Assembly (NCBI GenBank): GCA_021786135.1
Contig: JAJYNV010000447.1
Span: 1-16,582, forward strand
From: Bacillota bacterium
Lineage (GTDB): Bacteria; Bacillota; Sulfobacillia; JAJZYS01; JAJYTV01
Reading direction: 5' to 3'
Length of the DNA stretch: 16,582 bases
Shown piece after piece: positions 1 through 6,646 of the stretch (positions are counted from its first letter, which is position 1; each line of letters starts with the position of its first letter). The notes under the pieces were generated by a model. It was not told the origin of the DNA and did no database searches. It saw only the letters and a program-made list of their open reading frames with translations. The position numbers and the translations under genes were made by a program.

Positions 1-1004
1 AGCCTGGCTTCCTCTATGTCGCCTTCGACCTGATGCGCCCGGCGCAGCTGATGCGGCCGGTGCGGGAACTCCTGGCCCCGGGCATCCAGTTCGTGCACGA
101 CCGCGCGGCGCGGATCGACGCGGAGAAGCACCAGGTGATCGGGGCGCAAGGTGATTTGTTCGACTACGACGTGCTGGTGCTCGCCACCGGCTCGGGTCTC
201 AACCTCGACGAGGTGCCAGGGCTCACGGAAGGCGGCCACTGGTTCTATACGCTGGAGGGCGCCCTGCGTTTGCGCGACGAGCTGCGCCGTTGGCAGGGCG
301 GCAGGCTGGTCCTGACCGTCGGTGTGCCGCACAAGTGTCCGGTGGCACCGCTCGAGTTCACCATGATGTTCGAAGAGTGGGCTCGTCAGCGAAAGACACG
401 CGACAAGACGGAGATCGTCTACACCTACCCGCTCGGCCGGACCCACTCCATCCAGTCCGTGGCGGACTGGGCGGCGCCGGAACTCGAGAAGCGCGGTGTG
501 CAGGTCGAGACGTTCTTCAACCTCGAATCGGTCGACCCCGGGCAACGGATCGCGCATTCCCTCGAGGGTACGGACCTGTCGTACGACCTCCTCGTCACCA
601 TCCCTGCCCACCAGGGCGACGGGCTCGGTGCAGCCTCGCAGCTCACCGAAACCGGCAACTGGTACCCCACAGACCGTCACAACCTGAGTCTCAAGGGCCA
701 CGACGACATCTTCGTCCTGGGCGACGCCACCAACCTGCCGATCTCCAAGGCGGGCTCCGTGGCGCATTTCCAGGCCGAGGTGCTCGCCGATAACCTCGTA
801 GGCCTGCTCACGGAAGGGTCGCCTGCCTTCAACCAGTACAACGGACGTGCGTTCTGCTTCATCGAGGCGGGCCTCGAGCGCGCGACGTTCCTCGCCTTCG
901 ACTACGAGCACCCACCGACCGTGTCAGAGCCGACGAACGCCGTGCACTGGTTCAAGCAGACCTACAACCGGATCCACTGGGCCAATCTCAAGGCGGTCAT
1001 GTAG
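1..1004 (+). CDS. Sulfide:quinone oxidoreductase-like FAD/NAD(P)-dependent flavoprotein, 3' part
   Basis: C-terminal 333 codons of a flavoprotein open to the left window edge (first full codon at 3), so the N-terminal dinucleotide fold is missing. The visible start reads PGFLYVAFDLMRP, typical of SQR-like enzymes, so the ATG at 33 is internal. Seen: the LVLATGSG strand closing the FAD domain, a PHKCPVAP segment with a Cys at nt 336-338 matching a redox cysteine conserved in SQRs, the FAD motif GDATNLPISKAGSVAHFQAE near the C-terminus, and a late Cys in AFCFIEAG. Family knowledge: SQRs oxidise sulfide to polysulfide or sulfane sulfur and pass electrons to quinone at the membrane surface. DUF1641 and DsrE genes follow at 10-nt and 16-nt gaps, which supports a sulfur role. 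A related flavoprotein with another donor (FccB-like) cannot be excluded. Confidence 0.8.
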   Translation, partial: PGFLYVAFDLMRPAQLMRPVRELLAPGIQFVHDRAARIDAEKHQVIGAQGDLFDYDVLVLATGSGLNLDEVPGLTEGGHWFYTLEGALRLRDELRRWQGGRLVLTVGVPHKCPVAPLEFTMMFEEWARQRKTRDKTEIVYTYPLGRTHSIQSVADWAAPELEKRGVQVETFFNLESVDPGQRIAHSLEGTDLSYDLLVTIPAHQGDGLGAASQLTETGNWYPTDRHNLSLKGHDDIFVLGDATNLPISKAGSVAHFQAEVLADNLVGLLTEGSPAFNQYNGRAFCFIEAGLERATFLAFDYEHPPTVSEPTNAVHWFKQTYNRIHWANLKAVM

Positions 1005-1014
1005 GGGGGGGCAG

Positions 1015-1452
1015 ATGATGGCGACACAAGAATCGAGCATCCCGGACATCTTCCGCGACGAAGCAAACAGCCTCGCATCGGCGGCCATGGCGTCCGTCAC
1101 CCCGCGCATGATCAACCGTCTGGGCGGAGTCGCCGAGTCGACCATTGCGGCGCTTGACCTCTTGACAAGCCCAGAGATCGTGGACCTGCTCAGCACGTTG
1201 CAGAGGGCGTCCGCCGTGCTCACGCCGCTCCTCGGACAGATCGCGGAGATCGGCCCCGGGGCAGGCATGGAGGGCCTCGCGGACCGCATCATGCAGGCGG
1301 TGGCTGCGGGCGCCAAGGAGGTGGGGGAGCCGCCGCGACCGATCCGTATGGGCGAGATGCTTCGCATCATGCGACAGGATCCTGCGGTGGCGATCACGCT
1401 GCGCTTCTTCCTCGGCTTCGCGCGCAGCATGTGGACCCCGAACAGCGACTAG
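1015..1452 (+). CDS. DUF1641 family protein
   Basis: 145-residue protein recognised as DUF1641-like: a helical, Ala/Leu/Met-rich body with a segment LLTSPEIVDLLSTLQ, a Gly-rich turn, and a C-terminal LRFFLGFARSM stretch. It starts at ATG 1015 (ATG 1018 also possible), preceded by a G-rich ribosome site overlapping the end of the flavoprotein gene; only 10 nt separate the genes, so they are co-transcribed. Biochemical function is unknown. By family knowledge DUF1641 genes sit beside SQR-like flavoproteins or FdhA-type formate dehydrogenases (for example yrhD next to yrhE in Bacillus subtilis). No signal peptide is seen, so a cytosolic or membrane-peripheral accessory role is inferred. Family call moderately sure, function unknown. 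Confidence 0.7.
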   Translation: MMATQESSIPDIFRDEANSLASAAMASVTPRMINRLGGVAESTIAALDLLTSPEIVDLLSTLQRASAVLTPLLGQIAEIGPGAGMEGLADRIMQAVAAGAKEVGEPPRPIRMGEMLRIMRQDPAVAITLRFFLGFARSMWTPNSD

Positions 1453-1468
1453 GTTGTAGGAGAAGGGG

Positions 1469-1891
1469 ATGGCGATGACCAAAGAGCGGGTGTCGATGAT
1501 CGTGTTCTCGGGGGAGATGGACAGACTGCTGCCGGTCGGTATCCTGGCGTCCGGCGCCGTCGCCATGGGGCATGAGGTGCGCATCTTCCTGACGTTCTGG
1601 GGCCTCATGGCGTTCAAGAAGGACGCGTTCTTCGACATGCCCGTGAGTCCGTCGTTTGCCGGCATGGTGGGCGATCTCGGCGCGACGCTGAAGGAGAAGA
1701 GGATCCCGGGCCTGATCGAGCAGTTGCGTACCGCGAAGGAACTTGGCGACGTGGAAGTCGTCGCCTGCGGCATGACCATGGACCTCTTCGGGCTGAAACT
1801 TGAGGATCTCGAGGATGTCGTTGACCGCGTCGCCGGCGTCGGGGAGTTCATCGAGACGGCGAAGGAAGGGCACACAACGCTCTTCATCTGA
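1469..1891 (+). CDS. DsrE-family sulfur-carrier protein (DsrE2/DsrE-like)
   Basis: 140-residue single-domain protein. It opens with a beta strand (RVSMIVFSGEMDR), continues with an ASGAVAMGHEVRIFLTFWGL helix-strand unit, and carries one conserved cysteine, C100, in VVACGMTMDLFGL, the position where DsrE-type proteins bind sulfane sulfur. ATG 1469 follows GGAGAAGGGG, a strong ribosome site; ATG 1475 is an alternative. Family knowledge: such proteins shuttle protein-bound persulfide between oxidation enzymes. Inference: it accepts sulfane sulfur produced by the upstream SQR-like enzyme. No membrane segment is obvious, although the FLTFWGLMAF stretch is hydrophobic. It is the last gene of the operon; a hairpin follows 38 nt after the stop. 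Confidence 0.8.
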   Translation: MAMTKERVSMIVFSGEMDRLLPVGILASGAVAMGHEVRIFLTFWGLMAFKKDAFFDMPVSPSFAGMVGDLGATLKEKRIPGLIEQLRTAKELGDVEVVACGMTMDLFGLKLEDLEDVVDRVAGVGEFIETAKEGHTTLFI

Positions 1892-1929
1892 TGACGGGGG
1901 CGACTCCACCTGAGGCTCAGGGCCGGTGA

Positions 1930-1953
1930 CGGAGTGCGCGGATGCGCATTCCG
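1930..1953 (+). terminator. Hairpin downstream of the sulfur operon, possible terminator
   Basis: CGGAGTGCGC pairs with GCGCATTCCG over 10 bp (one G-U) around the loop GGAT, 38 nt after the dsrE-like stop. There is no T-run, so intrinsic termination is uncertain; it could be a Rho-assisted stop or a transcript-end stabiliser. Confidence 0.35.
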
Positions 1954-2014
1954 CTCAGTGACGGCCGCCGACCATCGCACGCCGGAATCGCAGGCGCGCA
2001 CGCCTCTGATCGGT

Positions 2015-2067
2015 TTCGGGCCCCGCGGGCTTTTGGCGGAACACCTGCCGAGGCCCCGGGGCCCGAA
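2015..2067. repeat. 11-bp perfect inverted repeat, 31-nt spacer
   Basis: TTCGGGCCCCG (2015-2025) is perfectly complementary to CGGGGCCCGAA (2057-2067). The spacer is itself GC-rich and could fold, giving a large stem-loop on either strand. Function unknown. Confidence 0.55.
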
Positions 2068-2248
2068 GGCATCTTCGCATCTTTCAGAGCGGAAACCACC
2101 ACGGGAGCCGCTTCGATGGTTGCTCGGACGGAGAGTGTCCGCGTTGCCGGATCGAATCGCGCACGGCGGCGAGGTGCCAGTCGAGAGCGTCTTGCAGCCT
2201 GCGAACGAGAGCATGCCGACGTGTGATCGGCAGTTCGTATCCCCACCC

Positions 2249-2290
2249 GAAGCGGAGCCCCGTCTCCGTGGGGAGTCGGGGCTCCGCTTC
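2249..2290. repeat. Long perfect hairpin (14 bp plus 4 bp)
   Basis: GAAGCGGAGCCCCG (2249-2262) pairs perfectly with CGGGGCTCCGCTTC (2277-2290). Inside, after a T-T mismatch, CTCC (2264-2267) pairs with GGAG (2272-2275) around GTGG. No U-tract on either side. It could stop transcription leaving the sulfur operon or be a REP-like element. Confidence 0.6.
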
Positions 2291-2401
2291 GCACGACTGT
2301 GGCGCACTGCCGCATTGGTCAGACACCGGCGGCGGGAATGGCAGGGTGTCATCCTGAGAGAGAACGAGCCTCTATGTGCGTCTGGTCATCACTCTGCGCC
2401 G

Positions 2402-2417
2402 CGCTGGCGCGCCAGCG
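2402..2417. repeat. Perfect 16-nt palindrome
   Basis: CGCTGGCGCGCCAGCG is fully self-complementary. It lies about 35 nt beyond the stop of the small - strand peptide gene, so it may form that gene's transcript end, or it may be a protein-binding site. Confidence 0.45.
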
Positions 2418-2451
2418 TACGGTGGTTGCCCTTGGCCCAGACCCGGACCGC

Positions 2452-2532
2452 CTAGGAATGCTTTGCCTCCTGTGCCTGACTCACGACACCGGCCGCCACG
2501 AGGATGGCAACGATGGCCAATACCCAGAACAT
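2452..2532 (-). CDS. Candidate 26-residue single-span membrane peptide
   Basis: Reads MFWVLAIVAILVAAGVVSQ followed by a short polar tail AQEAKHS and TAG. Residues 2-17 form one uninterrupted hydrophobic helix long enough to span or nearly span a membrane; the tail is charged. The start is set by GGAGGT (2541-2546), 8 nt before ATG 2532; an in-frame ATG at 2538 is only 2 nt from that site and so is unlikely. It resembles, in size and layout only, small subunits or regulators of membrane complexes (CydX-like, CcoS-like); I see no family signature. It stands alone in the intergenic region with no clear promoter. A chance hydrophobic frame is possible, but ribosome site, frame and hydrophobicity agree. 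Confidence 0.45.
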   Translation of the reverse strand: MFWVLAIVAILVAAGVVSQAQEAKHS

Positions 2533-2679
2533 GCACATGCACCTCCGAGTCCATGATGAGCCGCGAATCCGCTCTGGAATAGGTTTGCACGGTTCAGGAC
2601 GGTCCAAATATTGGGGCCATGTTTCGGGGCCGGAAGCCCGCGCTCAGGGGTCGCAGATGGAACACGGATTCACCGACGC

Positions 2680-2711
2680 GCCGCAGGAGCCGGATGATCG
2701 GCTCCTGCGGC
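2680..2711. repeat. 13-bp perfect hairpin
   Basis: GCCGCAGGAGCCG (2680-2692) pairs with CGGCTCCTGCGGC (2699-2711) around the loop GATGAT. No T-run follows on either strand. Purpose unknown; one of several strong hairpins in this gap. Confidence 0.55.
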
Positions 2712-2771
2712 ATGCGCGTCCGTCCGGTGGGCTTGTGCGCTTTTGGTCCGACATTTCGGTGTGCGGCCGAT

Positions 2772-2855
2772 CGGCATGGAACGTTGCTGTGGCCATGACC
2801 TCGTGTTCTCAAGAGCCTCGAGAGCGGACAGCGGCTGGACCGATGTTCCATGCCG
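2772..2855. repeat. 11-bp inverted repeat with 62-nt spacer
   Basis: CGGCATGGAAC (2772-2782) is perfectly complementary to GTTCCATGCCG (2845-2855). The spacing is too wide for a simple terminator; the arms could be remnants of a small mobile element or the base stem of a structured RNA. Confidence 0.45.
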
Positions 2856-3191
2856 GGTTCTGTGGTTCGGCCAGGGGCGTGCGACGCCGCGCTCGGGCAC
2901 ACTCGGCAGACGGTGGTCCGCTCTGCACCACGGCGTACGGCCACCCTCCAGGGTTCATGACCGGTTGCGCGCTGCTCTGGGGCGCTCCGGCTGGTGCTTC
3001 GCGCTTGCGCGCCTGACGGTCAGGCCGACGCCGGCTGCCGCAGATGGGTCCGAACGGCCATGGTCCCGAAGGCGTCGCTAAGGCATTGTCGGAGAGGGTA
3101 GCGTGCACAGACCCGTTGCTTTGCCGTGTGGCCAGCAGGCGCGGGGCGGGGGACAGGTCGTCGCTGCGAGTCTTCGCCCAGGGAAGAGAGC

Positions 3192-5879
3192 GTGACGCGT
3201 TTGAATCTCATTCCCATCACCATGGACGGCAAACGGATTGAGGTGCCGGAAGGCACCTCGGTCATGGAAGCCGCGGATCTGATCGGCATCGACATTCCGC
3301 GGCTCTGCCACGATCCCGTCTTGGGCTCCGTGGGTACGTGCCGGCTCTGTGTCGTCGAGATCGACGGCATGCGCAACCTCAGATCGTCCTGCAACACCAA
3401 GGTGACGCCCGAGATGGTGGTCCATACCGGCAGCCAGCGCGTGTTGGAGTCGCGCAGGACGATGCTCGAACTGCTGTTGAGCGACCACCCGGCGGACTGC
3501 ATGACCTGCGAGAAGATGGGCGATTGCAAACTGGCCGGGTACGCCTATGACTACGGAGTCCGCAAGGGCGCCTTCGCAGGCGCTGAGCACCATTACGACC
3601 TGGATGACACGAACCCGTTCATCCTGCGCGATCCGAACAAATGCATCCTCTGCGGGAAGTGCGTCAGGGCCTGCCAGGAGATCACCGGCAAGAACGTGCT
3701 TGGCTTCGCCTTCAAGGGGTTCGACACCAAGGCGACACCCTGGGGCGATACGACGTACGACGCGTCCGAGTGCATCTTCTGCGGCAACTGCGTCGCGGTC
3801 TGCCCCACCGGTGCCCTGACGGAGAAGGCGATGCAGGGCCAGGGCCGGACCTGGGAGGTCGAGAAGGTCCGCACGACCTGCTCCTTCTGTGGCGTCGGCT
3901 GCACCGTGGATCTGAACGTGAAGGACGGCAAGGTCGTCGGCGTGACGTCGACGGACGGGACCGTCAACGACCTGGCCATGTCCGTCAAGGGACGGTTCGG
4001 CTGGGATTACATCTATAACGAGAGGCGCCTGACAAAACCCTTGATCAAGCGCGACGGTCGGTTCGAGGAGGCATCCTGGGACGAGGCGCTCGACCTCGTC
4101 GCCAGCCGTCTCGGCGATATCCGCCAGCGCTACGGCCCCGGGGCTTTCGGGGCGCTCAGCTCCGCCAGGACGACGAATGAGACGAACTATCTCATGCAGA
4201 AGTTCGCACGGGGGGTGATGGGCACCAATAGCGTCGACCATTGTGCCCGCACCTGACACGCCCCGACGGTGGCCGGTCTGGCCACCACATTCGGCAGCGG
4301 CGCGATGACGAACCCCATCGCCGACATCGACGCGGCGCAGCTTCTCTTCCTGATCGGCACCAACACGACGGAAGCCCACCCCGTCATCGGCTACAAGATG
4401 CTGCGGGCGCGCCGTCGCGGCGCGCGGCTGATCGTCGTCGATCCCAGGCGCACGGAGCTCGCCGAGCTGGCGGACTACTGGCTCCAGCTGAAGCCCGGAA
4501 CCGACATCGCGCTCCTGAGCGGCCTCATGCACATCATCCTCGCGGAAGGGCTCGAGGACCAGGGGTTCATCGAGGAACGCTGCGAGGAGTTCGAGACCCT
4601 GCGTGACACCGTGAGCCGTTATACACCGGAGCGCGTTTCGGAGATCACCGGCGTGCCGGTGGAGATGCTCTACGCCGCAGCGCGCCTCTACGCCACGACC
4701 GACCGCGCGGCGCTCTACTACACCCTTGGCATCACGGAGCACATCTCCGGCACCCTGAACGTGATGAGCTGCGCCAACATCGCCATGCTCACCGGCCATC
4801 TCGGCCGGCCGGGCACCGGCGTCAACCCGATCCGGGGCCAGAACAACGTCCAGGGCGCCTGCGACATGGGAGCCCTGCCGAACGTCTACCCCGGCTACCA
4901 GAACGTGAACAACGCCGAGACGAAGGCCAAGTTCGAACAGGCCTGGGGCGTGCCGCTTTCGGGCGAGATCGGCCTCAAGATCCCCGAGATGTTCGACGCG
5001 GCGAACCGTGGTGAGCTCAAGGCGATGTACATCCTGGGCGAGAACCCGGTGCTCTCGGACCCCAACACGAACCACATCCGCAGCGGTCTAGAGAAACTCG
5101 AGTTCCTGGTGGTGCAGGAGCTCTTTCTGACGGAGACGGCCCAGTACGCGGATGTCGTGCTGCCGGGATCGAGCTTCGCCGAGGGGCACGGCACGTTCAC
5201 GAACACCGAGCGCCGGGTGCAACGGGTGCGCAAGGCGGTCGAGCCTCTCGCCGGCTACGCCGACTGGCAGACGGTCGCGGCGGTCATGCAGCGCATGGGC
5301 ATGCCCGCGGACTATCGCGACGCGTCCGAGATCTTCGACGAGATGGCTGCAGTCACACCTTCCTACGCCGGCATCAACTATCCCCGGATCGAACGCGCGG
5401 GACTGCACTGGCCCTGCCCGACGAGCGACCACCCGGGAACGCCGATCCTCCACGTCGGCAAGTTCAGCCGCGGCAAGGGCCGCTTCCAGGCCATTGAGCA
5501 CGTGCCGCCCGGCGAGCTGCCCGATGAGGTCTATCCGTTCCTCTTCAGCACTGGCCGCGTGCGGGAGCACTACAACGTCACGACCTCGTACTCGCCGGCC
5601 ATCATGGCCCGCTGGGGCGAGGAGCACGCCTGGATCAATCCGGAAGACGCCCGACGCCTTGGCCTCGCAGAGGACAGCAGGGTGCGGGTCGCTTCGCGGC
5701 GCGGTGAGCTCGAGACGGCGATCGCCATCACGGACCGCGTGCCGTCGGGCATGGTCTGGATGAGCTTCCACCATGCCGGGAGCCCCGCGAATGCCCTGAC
5801 GAGCCACCTCGTCGACCCCGTGAGCGGCACGGGCGAGTACAAGGTCTGTGCCGTCCAGGTGGAGAAGCTGGGCTCATAG
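3192..5879 (+). CDS. fdhA: Selenocysteine-containing formate dehydrogenase alpha subunit (FdhA), UGA read as Sec355
   Basis: One 895-residue molybdo/tungsto-enzyme interrupted by TGA at 4254-4256, read as Sec355 in VDHCART-U-HAPTVAGL, the family's catalytic Sec/Cys site followed by the conserved His. Without recoding, the frame splits at the TGA. Domains: N-terminal 2Fe-2S (C39, C50, C53, C67); NuoG-type His-Cys3 cluster (H99, C103, C106, C112); two 4Fe-4S (C151/154/157/161 and C194/197/200/204); bis-MGD catalytic domain with C230, C233, C237; C-terminal MGD-binding domain with HYNVTTSYSPAIM. The expected fourth ligand before VKGRFG is Ser264, an oddity. It oxidises formate to CO2 or the reverse; the partner is unknown. 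GTG 3192 is chosen because GGGAAGAGAG precedes it and family homology begins there. It stands alone: no fdhB, fdhD or sel genes are in the window. Confidence 0.93.
4254..4286 (+). promoter_or_regulatory. Recoded UGA codon and bacterial SECIS hairpin
   Basis: The TGA (4254-4256) is followed after 11 nt by GGTGGCC (4268-4274), loop GGTCT (4275-4279), GGCCACC (4280-4286): a perfect 7-bp stem with a GGUCU apical loop. Escherichia coli fdhF has its SelB-binding hairpin at the same distance with the same GGUCU loop. The bulged U of the E. coli stem is absent here, so a lineage-specific SelB fit is inferred. Confidence 0.9.
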
Positions 5880-5889
5880 CGGTGCGGAC

Positions 5890-5937
5890 GCGGACAAGGA
5901 AGAAGGGCGCCGGCAGGCGCCCTTCTTCCTTGTCCGC
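5890..5937. terminator. Perfect 22-bp bidirectional terminator hairpin
   Basis: Positions 5890-5911 pair without mismatch with 5916-5937 around the loop GGCA. The core GGGCGCC/GGCGCCC is flanked by an A/G-rich left arm and a T/C-rich right arm (TTCTTCCTT), so each strand sees a GC hairpin followed by a pyrimidine-rich tract. It lies exactly 10 nt from the stop codons of both convergent genes. Confidence 0.85.
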
Positions 5938-5947
5938 TCGCTGGAGG

Positions 5948-6589
5948 CTAGAGGACATCGAGCGCCGCGCGCAGGCGTTCGGACGCGCGAGCGACCGTGA
6001 TGTCGCCGTGGAACTCCGCCAGCGCAGCCATGGTGCCAGGGCGGACACTCTCCTCGGACGTGGCGCCGGCCGCGGCGTAGAAGTCCGCCGCGAGCTCCTC
6101 GCGCGACTGTCCGGTCCCCTCCACGAGGAGGAAGGCGTGGATGAGGGCGAAGTTGCGGCGCCTTCGTTGCGAGAGACCTGCCACCTTGCGCCCGTCGAGC
6201 GAGAGGTCGTAGCGGCCGGCGCAGATGCTGCCCGCGACTTCCCCGACCAGCGGCTGGAGGCCCATCGAGCCGAGGGATTGCCCGATCAGGTCGGCCATCA
6301 GATGGAAGCCCGGTTCGATCTGCGGCAGGTCCGCGCCCGCGTAGGCGATCGCCACGTTCAGAACTCCCTCGTCCAGGACGACGAGGCGCCCGCCGGACGA
6401 GCGCAGGTGCACCTCGTAGCCGCGGGCCTGGAAGCGGGCGACCGCCTCCTGCGCGTGCGGCAGACGCATGTCGCGCATGCCCGGTACGAGGCTCGGCCCG
6501 TGGAGCCAGAGACGCCCCTTGGCCTGACCATCGCCTGCCACGAGATGCTCATCGATGGCGAAGCTCGCCTCGAGAGAGGCGAGCGGCAC
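5948..6589 (-). CDS. LipL-like octanoyl/lipoyl protein transferase (BPL/LPL fold)
   Basis: 213 residues from GTG 6589. Motifs of the biotin/lipoate transferase fold: HGPSLVPGMRDMRLPHAQEA, RSSGGRLVVLDEGVLNVAI, and GSICAGRYDLSLDGRKVAGLS with a Cys and a Lys at the positions used by Bacillus LipL (thiolate and lipoyl-contacting lysine), then QRRRR. Family knowledge: LipL moves octanoyl or lipoyl groups from GcvH to E2 subunits, in the cytosol. The frame stays open for 20 codons upstream of 6589 to a TGA that is also the stop of the preceding gene; AAGGACGG there could serve a CTG start, so the N-terminus may be about 7 residues longer. It follows the cystathionine synthase/lyase gene on the same strand and is probably co-transcribed. 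No GcvH or E2 gene is in view. Confidence 0.8.
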   Translation of the reverse strand: MPLASLEASFAIDEHLVAGDGQAKGRLWLHGPSLVPGMRDMRLPHAQEAVARFQARGYEVHLRSSGGRLVVLDEGVLNVAIAYAGADLPQIEPGFHLMADLIGQSLGSMGLQPLVGEVAGSICAGRYDLSLDGRKVAGLSQRRRRNFALIHAFLLVEGTGQSREELAADFYAAAGATSEESVRPGTMAALAEFHGDITVARASERLRAALDVL

Positions 6590-6646
6590 CAGCTGGACGT
6601 CGGTCTGCAGCGTCTTACCGTCCTTCCACGCGGGAGCTTCAGGCTC

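Larger units (their letters stand above)
1892..3191. other. 1.3-kb gene-poor intergenic region rich in inverted repeats
   Basis: No open frame here has a recognisable domain; most are R/P/S/A-rich products of GC-rich DNA. What can be seen is a set of long inverted repeats (1930-1953, 2015-2067, 2249-2290, 2402-2417, 2680-2711, 2772-2855), each listed separately, and one small - strand reading frame with a good ribosome site (2452-2532). I looked for tRNA (including selC), tmRNA, RNase P and SRP signatures and found none. The fdhA promoter must lie in the last part, but I see no convincing -35/-10 pair, and a sigma-54-like stretch near 2990 has the wrong GG-GC spacing. It may be a decayed gene region or a structured RNA locus. 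Confidence 0.5.

Noticed and set aside
2084..2326. - strand frame ending in a helical Trp/Arg-rich tail (GWGYELPITRRHALVRRLQD)
   Set aside because: It looks more protein-like than its neighbours, but its start overlaps the 2249-2290 hairpin, it lacks a ribosome site, and I recognise no family. It could be a decayed gene.
997..2352. A 451-residue - strand frame opposite DUF1641 and dsrE-like genes
   Set aside because: Antisense of clearly real genes, no ribosome site, Arg/Ser-rich.
2980..3010. Sigma-54-like promoter (TGG...TTGC) upstream of fdhA
   Set aside because: GG and GC elements are 12 nt apart instead of 10, so the spacing is wrong.
1892..3191. tRNA-Sec (selC) or another tRNA in the gap before fdhA
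   Set aside because: No GGTTC-type T-arm or acceptor stem could be found on either strand.
3078..5075. A 665-residue - strand frame opposite fdhA
   Set aside because: Antisense of the iron-sulfur and molybdopterin domains; low-complexity V/D/A/R composition, no motif.
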